NCBI GenBank assembly: GCA_949752735.1
Contig: OX457042.1
Span: 28,359,116-28,423,115 of the forward strand
Length of the DNA: 64,000 bases
Reading direction: 5' to 3'
Origin: Lumbricus terrestris
Taxonomy: Eukaryota > Annelida > Clitellata > Crassiclitellata > Lumbricidae
In this document: piece by piece, positions 12,182 to 22,608 of the stretch
How the letters are laid out: every line of letters starts with the position of its first letter
How positions within the stretch are numbered: position 1 is the first letter of the stretch
Program-made: the position numbers and the translations under genes
Notes under the pieces: model-generated
What the model saw: the letters and a program-made list of their open reading frames with translations, nothing else
Databases searched by the model: none
What the model was told of the DNA's origin: nothing

Positions 12182-12242
12182 GATAGAGCCAGTCCAAAGC
12201 CTGGATAAAGGAGGGAGGCGACGTTTAATATCACACAGTGTT
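12182..12242 (-). repeat. Dispersed repeat core, copy 2
   Basis: Reverse orientation: GCCAGTCCAAAGCCTGGATA followed by AAGGAGGGAGGCGAC. It matches the cores at 8442, 24812, 31755, 37131, 38600 and 40027. Confidence 0.6.
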
Positions 12243-12502
12243 GAAACTAAAATCAGCAGTCGCTATCTAATGCACACCTTAATCTAATCTAATCTATAAT
12301 CAGTTAAATCTAATCTGATCTGATCAACCTAATATCCAGTTAAATCTAATCTGATGAGATACAATCTAATCCTATCTCAGAGATTCCATTATGATGAATA
12401 ATTCGAATCTCCCTTCGAGCGGGACACAATGCAGGGACAGTAGTACCAAAGTGTTTACACTTGACTAATATATACATTATTCATTTGATCTATTACAACA
12501 AT

Positions 12503-12620
12503 TTGATATAGCGCCCTCCCCACTCAAGATTGCCTAACCAGGAGTGCTCTCAGTCCAACCCCGGTCCAATAGGACAGTCATAAGAACAGTGTTACCCTGA
12601 GGTTTCTGGCCTGGTAGCGG
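12503..12620 (-). mobile_element. Retroposon 3' tail fragment
   Basis: On the minus strand, GGACTGAGAGCACTCCTGGTT and GGGGAGGGCGCTATATCAAA correspond to the LINE/SINE 3' tail seen at 1-190 and 59765-59825. Confidence 0.5.
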
Positions 12621-12904
12621 CTTTTACGGGAGGACAAGTGTGGGCGGAATGGATTTAGACAGAGGGAATTCAATTGAGAGCAGTGTAGTGATCAGAAGCC
12701 ATAGGCAAGCAGTAAAATATGAACCGTGCTTCAGGATAATTGGCCTACTCACGAGTAGAGTGCTGACTGCATGCTGACCAGCACAGCTTTAAATCTTACA
12801 CTGAACTTGTCGGAAATATTTCAGAGATGAGTGGCATCACAATGTTTCCTGCTGATCCCACGGCTAAGCAGGTATTAGACATTCGCCTGTGTATTAAGTC
12901 AGAA

Positions 12905-12995
12905 GATCTTGGGCGGAGCAACAGTATAGTGATTAGGATTAGAGCATTGGATTGTGAACCCAGGAGTCAGGGTTCAAATCTTCATGCCAATTTCC
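12905..12995 (+). mobile_element. tRNA-like SINE head
   Basis: A-box-like TAGTGATTAGGATTAGAGC and B-box-like GGGTTCAAATC are spaced as in a tRNA-derived promoter. No complete cloverleaf with an acceptor stem is evident, so I call this a SINE head and not a tRNA gene. Confidence 0.5.
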
Positions 12996-13269
12996 GATAC
13001 CAGATAGTTGACCTGATTTTTTGACGATTTTGGAATCAATCCGATTAACTGACAATATTTATATTTATTGGTAAAGATGTAATAATTAATGATAAACCAA
13101 ACTAGGCATATGTATTGTCTAACTGTTCTAACAGATAAGTTCAGCAAACAGCGATAAACCAAACTATAGAAACAAAATGTCCGCTACCATGATTTAAGAT
13201 CACCACAGGAGGCCACAGAAACAGCACAATTTTTGAAGTACGAGAAAAAAGTTTTTTATTCAAAAGTTT

Positions 13270-13535
13270 ACGTCTTGGTACTTAGATGGGTGGTGGTTCA
13301 GAGATGTGCTAATTTCAATCGTGAATAGTGGTGAAGTTTGATGCTTTGGAGCTGGAGGGTTCCAGGCTCGAATCCACCTAACGCCACATAGAGACCTTCA
13401 GCAAGTCCTTCACTCGCAATTGCTCATGCACATCGGTGTGAAACTCCGATGCAGTGTCCGCGCTGTATAGTCAGAAGCACCTCTGAGTAACGAGCTTGAA
13501 AAGGTGCTACAGAAAATTCGAGAAATAAATAAATA
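13270..13535 (+). mobile_element. tRNA-derived SINE, near full length
   Basis: The head has a B-box-like GGCTCGAATCC near 13370. The body runs CAGCAAGTCCTTCACTCGCA, then ATTGCTC and GTGAAACTCCGATGCAGTGTC. The 3' end (CACCTCTGAGTAACGAGCTTG, GGTGCTAC) is followed by (AAAT)n. The same body is found on the minus strand at 18424-18640 and in part at 45292-45405. Confidence 0.75.
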
Positions 13536-13634
13536 AACAAAATTAATCGGTCAAGGGCAAACCGATTTCCAATCAATGGCCACAAGTTCATTTTCTCTGC
13601 CTGCGTACATGGCCCCAGAGGTATGTATGTATGT

Positions 13635-13700
13635 ACATGAACATTTATATAGCGCCTTACAATAACCTCACGAAGGCGCTTAGGTGTTTAGTTCTCTCCC
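13635..13700 (-). repeat. Retroposon tail fragment
   Basis: ATTTATATAGCGCCTTACAA is the reverse of the GGCGCTATATAAAT tail common to the LINE and SINE families here. Confidence 0.4.
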
Positions 13701-13744
13701 GAGATCCCCTTTGCCATCTGATCATTGCCGCCCATAGATAGTTT

Positions 13745-14215
13745 CACAGGAGTTACGGTTCAAAACACAACGTTCATGGCACATTTTTTTATTAAGAGCT
13801 TCGAAAATGCAAAGCAGGAAGTTAAGAGCATGGGTATAGTATTTTCATAGACGTTTCTAAATGTAAATTTCTCAGTTTCACTTTCTTTTTCTTCAGCATC
13901 ATTACGCTCTAGTATAATGAATTTTTAAAAAACCAAAATGTGGAAGTTAAAAAGTAGGTGTCAATTTTACTGGGGGGGGGGGGGGTGCAATTGCCAGGGC
14001 TTTTTTTAAACGTGCAGTTGTACACAAAATGTGCAGTTCTAAATGGATTTGTGCAGTTGTAGAAGTACTTCTGTACAGTTAAAACTGGCAAAAAGGTCAT
14101 TGTCCTCGTATTGGAAATATTTTACTATGGATGATGGGAATGGAGAGTTGTGCAGTTCTAAAAAATCCTTAAAAACAGCCCTGGCAATTGCCCCTTTTGC
14201 CTCTATGTGCGGGCG
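13745..14215 (+). mobile_element. Unclassified repeat, copy A, carrying a nested MITE
   Basis: It shares segments with 22320-22608: GAAAATGCAAAGCAGGAA / GAAAAATGCAAAGCAGAAA, then TTTTCATAGA, and AAAAAGTAGGTGTCAATTTT, followed by a G-rich tract and GCCTCTATGTGCGG / GCTCCTATATGAGG. A hAT MITE is inserted near its 3' side. Confidence 0.6.
13995..14183. mobile_element. hAT-type MITE, copy 1
   Basis: The 189-bp element starts CAGGGCTTTTTTTAA and ends TTAAAAACAGCCCTG. It is flanked by a perfect 8-bp target duplication GCAATTGC at 13987-13994 and 14184-14191. The interior (GTGCAGTTGTACACAAAATG, GTGCAGTTCTAAATGGATTT) is found in reverse at 48437-48640. Confidence 0.88.
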
Positions 14216-14690
14216 AACATGCATCTGATCTTCCCAAAAACAGTGCATAGTCATTGTATTCATTTTTATAGCTCAAGCTGACTTGGGCACAAGTGTAACA
14301 CAAAATTCAAACTGCTGAAATTTGACCCATTGCCTCAGGACTTATTATAGACTAGCATGCAAACAACAAGAACATAACTCTGGAAGAACCTCATAAATTA
14401 TCGAAACATAAATATTACTCGAAACATATGTCCTATTACTACGCTACTACAAATGCTTAGCTTTCGATCGAATTACATGCTAAAGTTTCATTTTAGTTTA
14501 GTTTAGCGTGCTCTCGAATTACATGCTATTTAAAGTATCATTTTAAAAGAGTTACAAATTATCATATTGAATTGTTTGGTCCTTTCACTCTCACTGTGTT
14601 TTTGTTTGTAGTGTTTTATATGCATTGATGCTTACAAAAGCCATCTCCTGGCAATAAAGATCACTTACTTGCTTACTTGTTTAGAGATAT
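14216..14690. other. No supported feature
   Basis: AT-rich unique DNA; nothing recognised. Confidence 0.5.
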
Positions 14691-14926
14691 AATCTTACAT
14701 ACATGCATACATACACACATACACAAATGTAATTTATATATATACATATACACATATATATGTAATAATATATTAAATACATTATATGTATGGTATACAT
14801 GTATATATAATAGATATATTATATATATATATTTTTATTTATATATAATATATATATAATATATATATATAATATATATATTATATATAATATAGATAAT
14901 ATACAATACACACACACACACAGTGT

Positions 14927-14966
<40 letters not shown>

Positions 14967-14975
14967 ATATGACAT
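14690..14975. repeat. (TA)n/(CA)n AT-rich, palindrome-prone region
   Basis: Dense ATATAT/TATAAT sequence, especially 14815-14892, followed by (CA)n at about 14908-14946 and (TA)n to 14968. Cruciform-forming potential is high. Confidence 0.9.
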
Positions 14976-15525
14976 ATCCAGGAAGAGACAACATGGTCAT
15001 TGTCCCATATCTCAGCTGGAAGGCTTTTGGTTTACTAACAAAGTGGTCAAAGTCATGGTTGCCTACAATACTTGGAAAGAATAAAGCCGTAGTGAAATCT
15101 GAGAAAACTGGAAAATAGATGAAAGAAGTCATAAAAATCTCAGAAACTAGACAAAAGTCACCCACAAGAACGTGGAAAAGGCCACAGAAAATAAAAGAAT
15201 GTTCTGTTAACTAACATGTTATCACGCTAAAATCAGTCAGTTTATTTACATGGCTTTGTTTATTTACCATACACGCCTTAGAAATATCCATATCAACCAT
15301 TTTGAGAGATAAAATGACAAACCTCTTGGGATGTGAGTAATTTCAAATTAGTTTCAAAGTCATTTAAATAAACACATAAACAAATAAATGACACAGTTCA
15401 TGAGTTGAGAGTCATTTTAAAATAAGTACCCTATATATGATATGTATAACTGTATATTATAAAACAAGTCATTTTTAATAAATAAGTATAATTTCTCCTG
15501 TGCTTGTTGTTTAATGAGAAGTATA
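14976..15525. other. No supported feature
   Basis: AT-rich unique DNA. The minus-strand ORF near 14926-15165 has no recognised domain. Confidence 0.45.
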
Positions 15526-15526
15526 A

Positions 15527-16010
15527 TTCGCACTAAGGCACTATAATGATACTAATGATACACTAAGGCACTATAATGATACTAATGATACACTAAGGCA
15601 CTATAATGATACTAATGATACACTAAGGTGCTATAATGATACTAATGATACACTAAGGCACTATAATGATACTAATGATACACTAAGGCACTATAATGAT
15701 ACTAATGATACACTAAGGCACCATAGTGATACTAATGATACACTAAAGCACTATAATGATACTAATGCTACATTAAGGCACTATGATGACACTAATGATA
15801 CACTAAGGCACTATAATGATACTAATGATACACTATAATGATACTAATGATACTAATAATACACTATAATGATACTAATGATACACTAAGGCACTATAAT
15901 GATACTAATGATACACTAAGGCACTATAATGATACTAATGATACACTAAGGCACTATAATGATACTAATGATTCACTAAGGCACTATAATGATACTAATG
16001 ATACACATCT
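15527..16010. repeat. 30-bp tandem repeat, about 16 copies
   Basis: The unit is CACTAAGGCACTATAATGAT followed by ACTAATGATA. Most copies are perfect. A disturbed segment near 15825-15885 lacks CACTAAGG and has ACTAATAATACACTATAATG. It shares its 30-bp period, but not its sequence, with the array at 10508. Confidence 0.95.
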
Positions 16011-16236
16011 ATAGTGAAACCGATTCATTTACATGTAGAAACCTCTAAAAAAGGGCAATGTTCTTATTTCCCACTCTCCATTTTCAAGTATTTGGTAAAA
16101 AAGTAACCATGACCCTTGGGTTTTGACCCCCCTGCAAAAATACATGTGAGCGCCCACGCTTAAATGTCATTAAATTTTCTTGTGCCTCAAGTCAATAATT
16201 AAACATGTAAATGATCTACCCGTTAAAGCGACTTAC

Positions 16237-16447
16237 CTCTCTTCTGCCGGAAGTCGCTTTCCGCTTCTTTCTTGTTGACCTTTTTCCATTCTCCTCCTCC
16301 ACCACCTCCTCCTCCTCCCACTCCTCCGCTGCCAGTGTCTGGTGCCAGCTTCTTAACGTCGACCTTTCCGGACCTTGGTGAGTCCTGGGAGGAGGAGGAG
16401 GAGGAGGCCGCCTTGTGGTTGGACGAGGACGACGAGCCCTGCAGCAT
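16237..16447 (-). CDS. Possible minus-strand coding exon, function unknown
   Basis: Reading leftward, a strong donor (GAGAG|GTAAGTC) closes the exon at 16237. One frame begins with Met at 16447 and gives about 70 residues: a Ser/Gly-rich, low-complexity start, then KVDVKKLAPDTG, a Gly run, and a charged end (EWKKVNKKEAESDFRQKR). Another frame is open from an acceptor-like CTGCAG at 16508-16503 and is Arg/Pro/Glu-rich. Base composition is GC-rich compared with the neighbours. No other exon of this gene was found, and no family is recognised. It could also be a GC-rich repeat with a chance GTAAGT. Confidence 0.3.
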
Positions 16448-16555
16448 CCTTCCCCTTCTCCTGGCGCCTTCTTCCTGCTACAGCAGCTGCCGCAAGTTTT
16501 CTCTGCAGATGAAAAACATGCAAAGTATGCAACTAGTATGCATGTATCCAGATGC

Positions 16556-16852
16556 ATTCATGTATTTATGTATTATGTATGTATGTATTTATGTATGTAT
16601 GTTTGTACGTATGTATGTATGTATTTATGTACACATGTATTTATGTATGTATGTATGTGTGTGTATGCATGTATGTATTATGTATGTCAGTGTGTATGTA
16701 TGTATGTATGTATGTACACATGTATTTATGTATGTAAGTATGTACATATGTACACATATGTTTATGTATGTATGTATTTGTGTGTATGTATGTATGTATG
16801 TACGCACGTACGTATTTATGTACACATGTATTTATGTATGTATGTCTGTGCG
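16556..16852. repeat. Degenerate (TATG)n microsatellite
   Basis: TATG/TATT/TACG repeats over about 300 bp. They are less pure than the array at 1441, implying greater age. Confidence 0.93.
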
Positions 16853-16855
16853 ATC

Positions 16856-17380
16856 TGAATGGTCATTCAGCGAGAGGTGCTAAATAAATCTATATATATA
16901 GTAACTGTTAACCCCATGCAAAAACATAAGGACAGGGCCACCAACCTTCCTTAATCCACCGTCGACAGCTTTACAAGACTATTCCGAGTTCCCCAGATGA
17001 CAAACTTTGCCAAAGACAGACAATGATCCAGAGCGAAACATTTATATTTCAGAGCCTCTTAAAGACTGGCTTTGCCTGTCAACACCGCACCCGCATCTAT
17101 AGGAAGAAGCTGTGCGTTACTATAGAGTGGACAGTAAATCAAGTCCGTAACGTTGTTCTCGGCTGCCGCGAGGATAGATACGCACGTGCCGTCCATCGGC
17201 AAATCATCAAGCGAGACCAATCATGCATTGTATATGGTACTGTGCTGTAACTTCCTCATCCTCCATTGCATTATCGGATGCGGGCCATTACAGTCGATTC
17301 TATTCAGCATTTAGCTAACTGGAAGGGACAACCAAACACCTGTGCTGGTTGGTTGGTTTGCAATAGGTGCGGCAGCAAGG
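16856..17380. other. No supported gene
   Basis: Two short + strand ORFs (17023-17250 and 17266-17484) have no recognised domain. The second runs into the hAT element. Confidence 0.45.
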
Positions 17381-17388
17381 CTATAGTG

Positions 17389-18216
17389 CAGGGGTTCTCA
17401 AACTGTGGTACGCGTACCCCCAGGGGTACGCCAGGCGCCGGTAAGGGGTACGCGAAAAATTCCAGAAATATACATTTCCTTTGAGTTTATGGACTTTGTG
17501 TCCAATTTTGTTTATTAGCAATGATTTTAACTTCGCAACACACAGCATCGTCATTTCTTTCTTTCACAGCATATAATTAGACTCACATAAAATGCAGTGC
17601 ACGCAACATATTTATGTTTAAGCCTATTACTATAATTTTGAAACAAATCAGAATAATGTATAAATGGTTGAAAGTACGAAATCCAGAATATCTCAGACTA
17701 CATAGGCCTAACTAATATAGAACTCAAATAGCAGAGAGCTGAATTGGCCAAATGATTAATTTGTGATCGAGCCTTAAATTTTGTGATTCCTTTCAGTACC
17801 TCATATCTGGGTGAAACCGTTAACTATTCTTGCAATCAAAAAACAAACATGGGGTAAAGTAGCGTTTGAAATTGACAAATATTAAACCAGATATTGTAAA
17901 TCTGTGCTATCCTGAACAAGCCTGTGCACAGCACTATAGGGTTAGCTCTTTCCTGTTTCTTACGGTTATAGAACAATTTTTCATTTCAAAATTGTTGATA
18001 AGATTACATGATTCAAAACTAGATTTTGCTCCCTTTATAGGGCTTAGGCCTAGACTCCATTAAACGATGTCACCAATGATTAAATGGACTTTTAGTTGTC
18101 GCTGCCCGAGACATCGCAATATGGCATTTTGTTTCTGATCTGACATTGCTGGGGGTACGCCATCATTCGATTTTTCTACTTGGGGGTACAATAGAAATAA
18201 AGTTTGAGAACCCCTG
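17389..18216. mobile_element. Non-autonomous hAT-type transposon
   Basis: Terminal inverted repeats CAGGGGTTCTCAAACT (left) and AGTTTGAGAACCCCTG (right) are flanked by a perfect 8-bp duplication CTATAGTG at 17381-17388 and 18217-18224. Subterminal GGGGTACGC repeats occur at both ends. The 828-bp interior encodes no transposase that I can recognise. Confidence 0.92.
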
Positions 18217-18327
18217 CTATAGTGCATTCTGCAAACCTAGAAAACTTTACCATGCAACACCAACTTTTTTAAAACTCAGGTACAGCACACTTTTCTTTGG
18301 CCTCGGCTGAGCTATGGTGCTATACAA

Positions 18328-18333
18328 ATCGTC

Positions 18334-18364
<31 letters not shown>

Positions 18365-18424
18365 TATCATTATTATCATTATTAATATTAATATGATTAT
18401 TATTAATAATATTATTATTACTTT
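18328..18424. repeat. (TTA)n-rich sequence
   Basis: TTATTATTA with TTATCA and TTAATA variants. It abuts the 3' side of the minus-strand SINE. Confidence 0.85.
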
Positions 18425-18640
18425 TATAATTATTGTATGTATGTATTCGCACTTGTTATAGCGCCCCTTCAAGCTCCCTACTCAAAGGCGTTCCCGACTA
18501 CAGAGCGGACACTGCATCGGAGTTTCACGCCGAAGCACTGAGCAATTGCGAGTGAAGGACTTGCCCAAGGTCCCTACGCAGCGACGAGGTGGATTATCCA
18601 GCTTCAAGGCAACGACGCCACCACTACACCACCGCACCCC
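18424..18640 (-). mobile_element. tRNA-derived SINE, full length, minus strand
   Basis: On the minus strand the head GGTGCGGTGGTGTAGTGGTG is A-box-like and is followed by a weak B box near CTGGATAATCCACC. Then come the body (CAAGTCCTTCACTCGCAATT, CGTGAAACTCCGATGCAGTG) and the tail (GAGCTTGAAGGGGCGCTATA) with a simple-sequence end. It is the best copy of the family also seen at 13270 and 45292. Confidence 0.8.
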
Positions 18641-19630
18641 ATTATTATTATTGTTATTATTATTATTACTGCTACATGAAATGTTGCACTTGCTTCCAGT
18701 GGAGTACTGCTCGAACTCAAAACTGCCTTTGTTGGTGATGCATCTGTCTCTGCATGGGGTGGGCCACCTGACTACCTCTTCAGTGCATACTTCGTTGGTG
18801 CGGGGTCATCTAGAACAGGACCTTCCATGAGGTCTGTAAGAGCCGACCCAGAGGTGACCCTGCCTTCCCTGTCACCGGGTATACGGTAGGTCTTGGAATG
18901 GTATTCCACCTTCAATACATTAGCTCATCAAATACTGCGAACACTTTCTAAACAAGACTCAATACTTAACTATTATTCAAGATCACTTAACCTGATTTAG
19001 TCGTTGCGTTTCTTAGGCACCTTTGCAATATGTTCAGTGTTAGGGTGCTGCAGAAATTGTTGCATTCGTCATTTAATATATTGCTATTATCATCGACCTG
19101 TCTTCAAACCTTGTTGCATAGATCAGATAATTAACCACAGGCAGCATTCCAGAGATTTGATGGAACCAGAGAGACGAGTCCCATATCAGAATCTAGTTCC
19201 ACACAGGCCAAAAATGTCGTATACATGCTGGCAGGAAGAGGATTGCGAGTTATTTTTTTCAGCGTCCTATATCAAATATCTTGATGCATTAGCCATCCGT
19301 ATTATGTATACCTATTATACAGTACACGTTGGATAGAACACAGTTTGTCTGGCTGAAGACAACTGTAACTGAGCACTCTGAGAGTTTCACTAAAGTCTAA
19401 TTAGGCAACTGATATAAAGATGGCTTTCTTCACTCTGCTTGACAGTAGTAGAAGAAACACGGTTTAGAATTACAGTAATTAACGTCTCTTGGCAATTTCC
19501 ACCTCAAAATCTTCTGATGTGGTTTCCATTTCACGTGCAGCAATTAACTGACCAGTGCCAGATTTTTAATTCAGATTGTCTTACCTAAGACACACACTGC
19601 AGCACTAGCTACTCTATACTGTGAGTTAAT
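18641..19630. other. No supported gene
   Basis: Mixed sequence. The ORF at 19004-19336 (110 residues) has no recognised domain and no compelling splice context. Short TTATTA repeats lie near 18640-18668. Confidence 0.4.
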
Positions 19631-19639
19631 AGATTGCAC

Positions 19640-19735
19640 ATTTGCCGCTATATACCAAATCTATATACCAGTATATACCAAATACACCTGTACCAGTATA
19701 TACCAAATGCACATGTACCAGTATATAGCAAATGC
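19640..19735. repeat. Short tandem repeat of about 30 bp
   Basis: Three or four copies of TATACCAAAT...CCAGTATATACC/AGC immediately upstream of the GGAGA array. Confidence 0.75.
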
Positions 19736-20018
19736 ATGGGAGAGGAGAGGAGAGGAGAGGAGAGGAGAGGAGGGGAGGGGAGGGGAGGGGAGGGGAGGGG
19801 AGGGGAGGGGAGGGGAGGGGAGGGGAGGGGAGGGGAGGGGAGGGGAGAGGAGAGGAGAGGAGAGGAGAGGAGAGGAGAGGAGAGGAGAGGAGAGGAGAGG
19901 AGAGGAGAGGAGAGGAGAGGAGAGGAGAGGAGAGGAGAGGAGAGGAGAGGAGAGGAGAGGAGAGGAGAGGAGAGAAGGGGAGGAGGGGAGAGGAGGGGAG
20001 GGGAGGGGAGGAGAGGGT
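19736..20018. repeat. (GAGAG)n/(GGGAG)n pentanucleotide array
   Basis: About 280 bp of pure purine on the + strand in three blocks: AGAGG, then GGGAGG, then AGAGG again, ending in AGGGG variants. All ORFs here are read-through. Confidence 0.95.
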
Positions 20019-20311
20019 TGGACAGTCTTTTCAGCCACAGCAACGCGTGGCCGGGTACAGCTAGTGGCCTATAAAAGACTTCATTAGTTTGTGAATTCAA
20101 ACACACATCAATTGAAGTTCATTCTCACATGTCAGTCATAATTATTATTTTCTTTGTCATTCCTGGCTATACTTACAAGTATCAAGCGTCATAGCGGTAT
20201 TTCATTGGTGCCGTTTCAACTTCAGGCAACTGGGATAATTGCTACACCCACCCAACCCTATACAATCAAACAATGTCCAAGTAACAGTTCAAAAAGCAAA
20301 ATAACTATCTC

Positions 20312-20455
20312 TCTCCCTCCCTCCTTCCTCCCACTCCCTCCTTCATCCCTCCCTCCCTCTCCCTCTCCCTCCCTCTCCCTCCCTCCCTCCCTCTCCCTCT
20401 TCCTACCTCTCCCTCCCTCCCTCCCTCCCTCCCCCTCCCTCTCTCTCTCTCTCCC
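20312..20455. repeat. CCCT/CT-rich polypyrimidine tract
   Basis: CTCCCTCC repeats followed by a short (TC)n run. Confidence 0.9.
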
Positions 20456-20459
20456 AGTG

Positions 20460-21635
20460 AATCAAAACACGTCACGAACATAACATTCCACAAAAAACAA
20501 CACTGTCATTCCCAGAAAAAGCAACACTCTGTCAAAGGCCTGTCTGGGATCTGTGGGCTGATCCAATCTCTTCAGGTCTGCCAAACGTCCCAGATTTTCC
20601 TAAACAGTCCTGAAATCGACTCTGTGCATCCTGTGTCCCGGGTTGATTTCCGACGGTCCAGGAATTTTGTGTGCAGTGCACATACAAGTACACATAAATT
20701 TCCAGCATGCGGGGTCCATAACTCTTGTTAAGTTACTGGAATTTAGTCAGCTCTTGAAGCCGATTCTAATTCGACACATGGGCAGTGTCAAGGGGTGAGT
20801 GCAATTTTTAACCTCTATTTTCAACAGACCGTAGATCGTGCATAATTAGTCTGACGTAACATTCATTACAAACAGTGATTTGGACAGGGTAAATTGCATG
20901 GTAATGGCACACGGAATGACTACGCAGACGTACAGAATTGGCAACTCAAACGTCGGGTTGGCAGCCCTATATCTCCGGACGGACGGACGGAGAGGTTCCT
21001 GGCAGAACCGACATAATGTGGGCAGCAATCGGCACACTGCAGATGACGAGCTAATGAAAAGGTGGATGACAAGCAGACACGGTGGACTGCAACAAACAGC
21101 CCAATAATTACATCAACCCTTGTCCAGAAACTGTCTGCTTCTCATTAGTCTTGCAGATTCAGTGCCGATCCAATTCCATCTTCCAGTCGGCAAAGTACCG
21201 ACACCGCATGGCTCGGGATCCAAGCAGACGCCGCCCCCGCCTTCAAACAGAAGCTCATAAGAGATAGCAGATTTGACCCGCTCCTCAGAAGTTAAGAGTT
21301 AACAGACGCAACTCTGTCAGAACATGCAGCTGGTCAGTTTAGCTGTCAACAAAATGAACCATATGTAGAAATTGCACCATCAAAGATTGAGGAGGAGGAA
21401 ATATTCGGTTACGAAAATATTGGACAGGTATTGTATGTTTGCTCGAGCATCATTCATTGAACGAAAGGATCAACGCTTGCAAAGAAGCAATCGTTGACGG
21501 TATACACACACGATATTCGTAGGCAAACAATATTCAGCTGTAAAATAAGACGCTCGTTTTAATGAAGTTCCGGTTGACACATCTTCATCAAAGTCTATGA
21601 TAAACGACATCATTATAGGGGTTATTTTTCCAGAG
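20460..21635. other. No supported gene
   Basis: Unique-looking DNA with a few short ORFs and a (GGAC)n patch near 20978. No domain or transposon structure recognised. Confidence 0.45.
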
Positions 21636-21636
21636 A

Positions 21637-21657
21637 GAGACAGAGACAGACATAGAC

Positions 21658-21730
<73 letters not shown>
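21637..21730. repeat. (AG)n microsatellite
   Basis: GACAGA repeats lead into about 70 bp of (GA)n. Confidence 0.93.
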
Positions 21731-22089
21731 TCGGCCAACTGCTATGTGATGTCTGTTGACAAGTCATTAAGACTATCTTCGATTTCCCAAGATGTGCATC
21801 AGTATTCAGTTACGAGTAGTAGAGACACTAGACAAGTACACTGAAACATCCTTAAGTACTGCAATCCTTGCAGATCAAATGTTCTGTTTGTGTGAGTTCT
21901 TGCTATACAACTATAATTAGGTCTATGCGTTGAATGTTATAAAATAGACTCTGCTCTAAAGCTGAGGTAACGATCTCAGAATTTACTTTACAACAAAGAA
22001 AGGCTGGGCTCGAAGCAACACAAAGGCTATCGGTATGACGTATCGGCAACTTAAGTTTATCAGCTTTCACATAATATCGGGGGGGGGAG

Positions 22090-22260
22090 GTGTGAGTAGC
22101 CAGTCCTCACCCTCACCATATGAATCTCCCATCGACTGTCATTAGTCAGTTATGAGAAGAGTGATGCGAATTAGAAGCACCTAAACAACTTTCAGCCCAT
22201 GCAGGGATTTGAACCACAAACCTCTCAGTTGACAGTCAAGCAAGCTAATTAAAAGACACC
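22090..22260 (-). mobile_element. tRNA-like SINE fragment, minus strand
   Basis: On the minus strand, TTGACTGTCAACTGAGAGGT is followed by GTGGTTCAAATCCCTGCATG, a good B box in a tRNA-like setting. The following unique part is not matched elsewhere in the window. Confidence 0.45.
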
Positions 22261-22319
22261 GTCAAGTATAGACAAAGGCTCTGGAAATTGGTTCTTCAAG
22301 TCTGCTTAAATGTGTCTGC

Positions 22320-22608
22320 CAATGGCGCCCACAGACATTTTTACAGAAGGGGCAAAACACAATGGTCGTGGTAAAATTTTGTGAGCATGAGCTTGAAAAA
22401 TGCAAAGCAGAAAAATAAAGACCATTGATATTTTTCATAGATGCGCAATTTTCTCAGTTACACTAAGTTGTGTATCGATAGAAGCATTAGTGCTTTACTA
22501 CGAATAAATTTGTTACAAATAAAAAAGGAGCAGCAAAAAGTAGGTGTCAATTTTCCAGTGTGGGGGGAGGCAAGTGTCCCTCTTGCTCCTATATGAGGGT
22601 GCCTATAG
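22320..22608 (+). mobile_element. Unclassified repeat, copy B
   Basis: Shares several blocks with 13745-14215 (AAATGCAAAGCAG, TTTTTCATAGA, AAAAAGTAGGTGTCAATTTT, then a G run). Its ends, GGCGCCCACAGA and (reversed) GGCACCCTCATA, are weak inverted repeats. A DNA transposon is likely; no target duplication was identified. Confidence 0.5.

Noticed and set aside
12905..12995. True tRNA genes at tRNA-like sites (also 18590, 22215, 37340, 43340)
   Set aside because: A and B boxes are visible but complete cloverleafs with paired acceptor stems are not. The SINE body downstream explains the better copies.
15527..16010. CRISPR-like array
   Set aside because: Units are head-to-tail with no unique spacers; the genome is eukaryotic. 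The arrays at 10508, 28540 and 37437 are rejected for the same reason.
19634..20106. Glu/Arg/Gly-rich ORFs and Ser/Pro/Leu-rich ORFs
   Set aside because: Product of the GGAGA pentanucleotide array.
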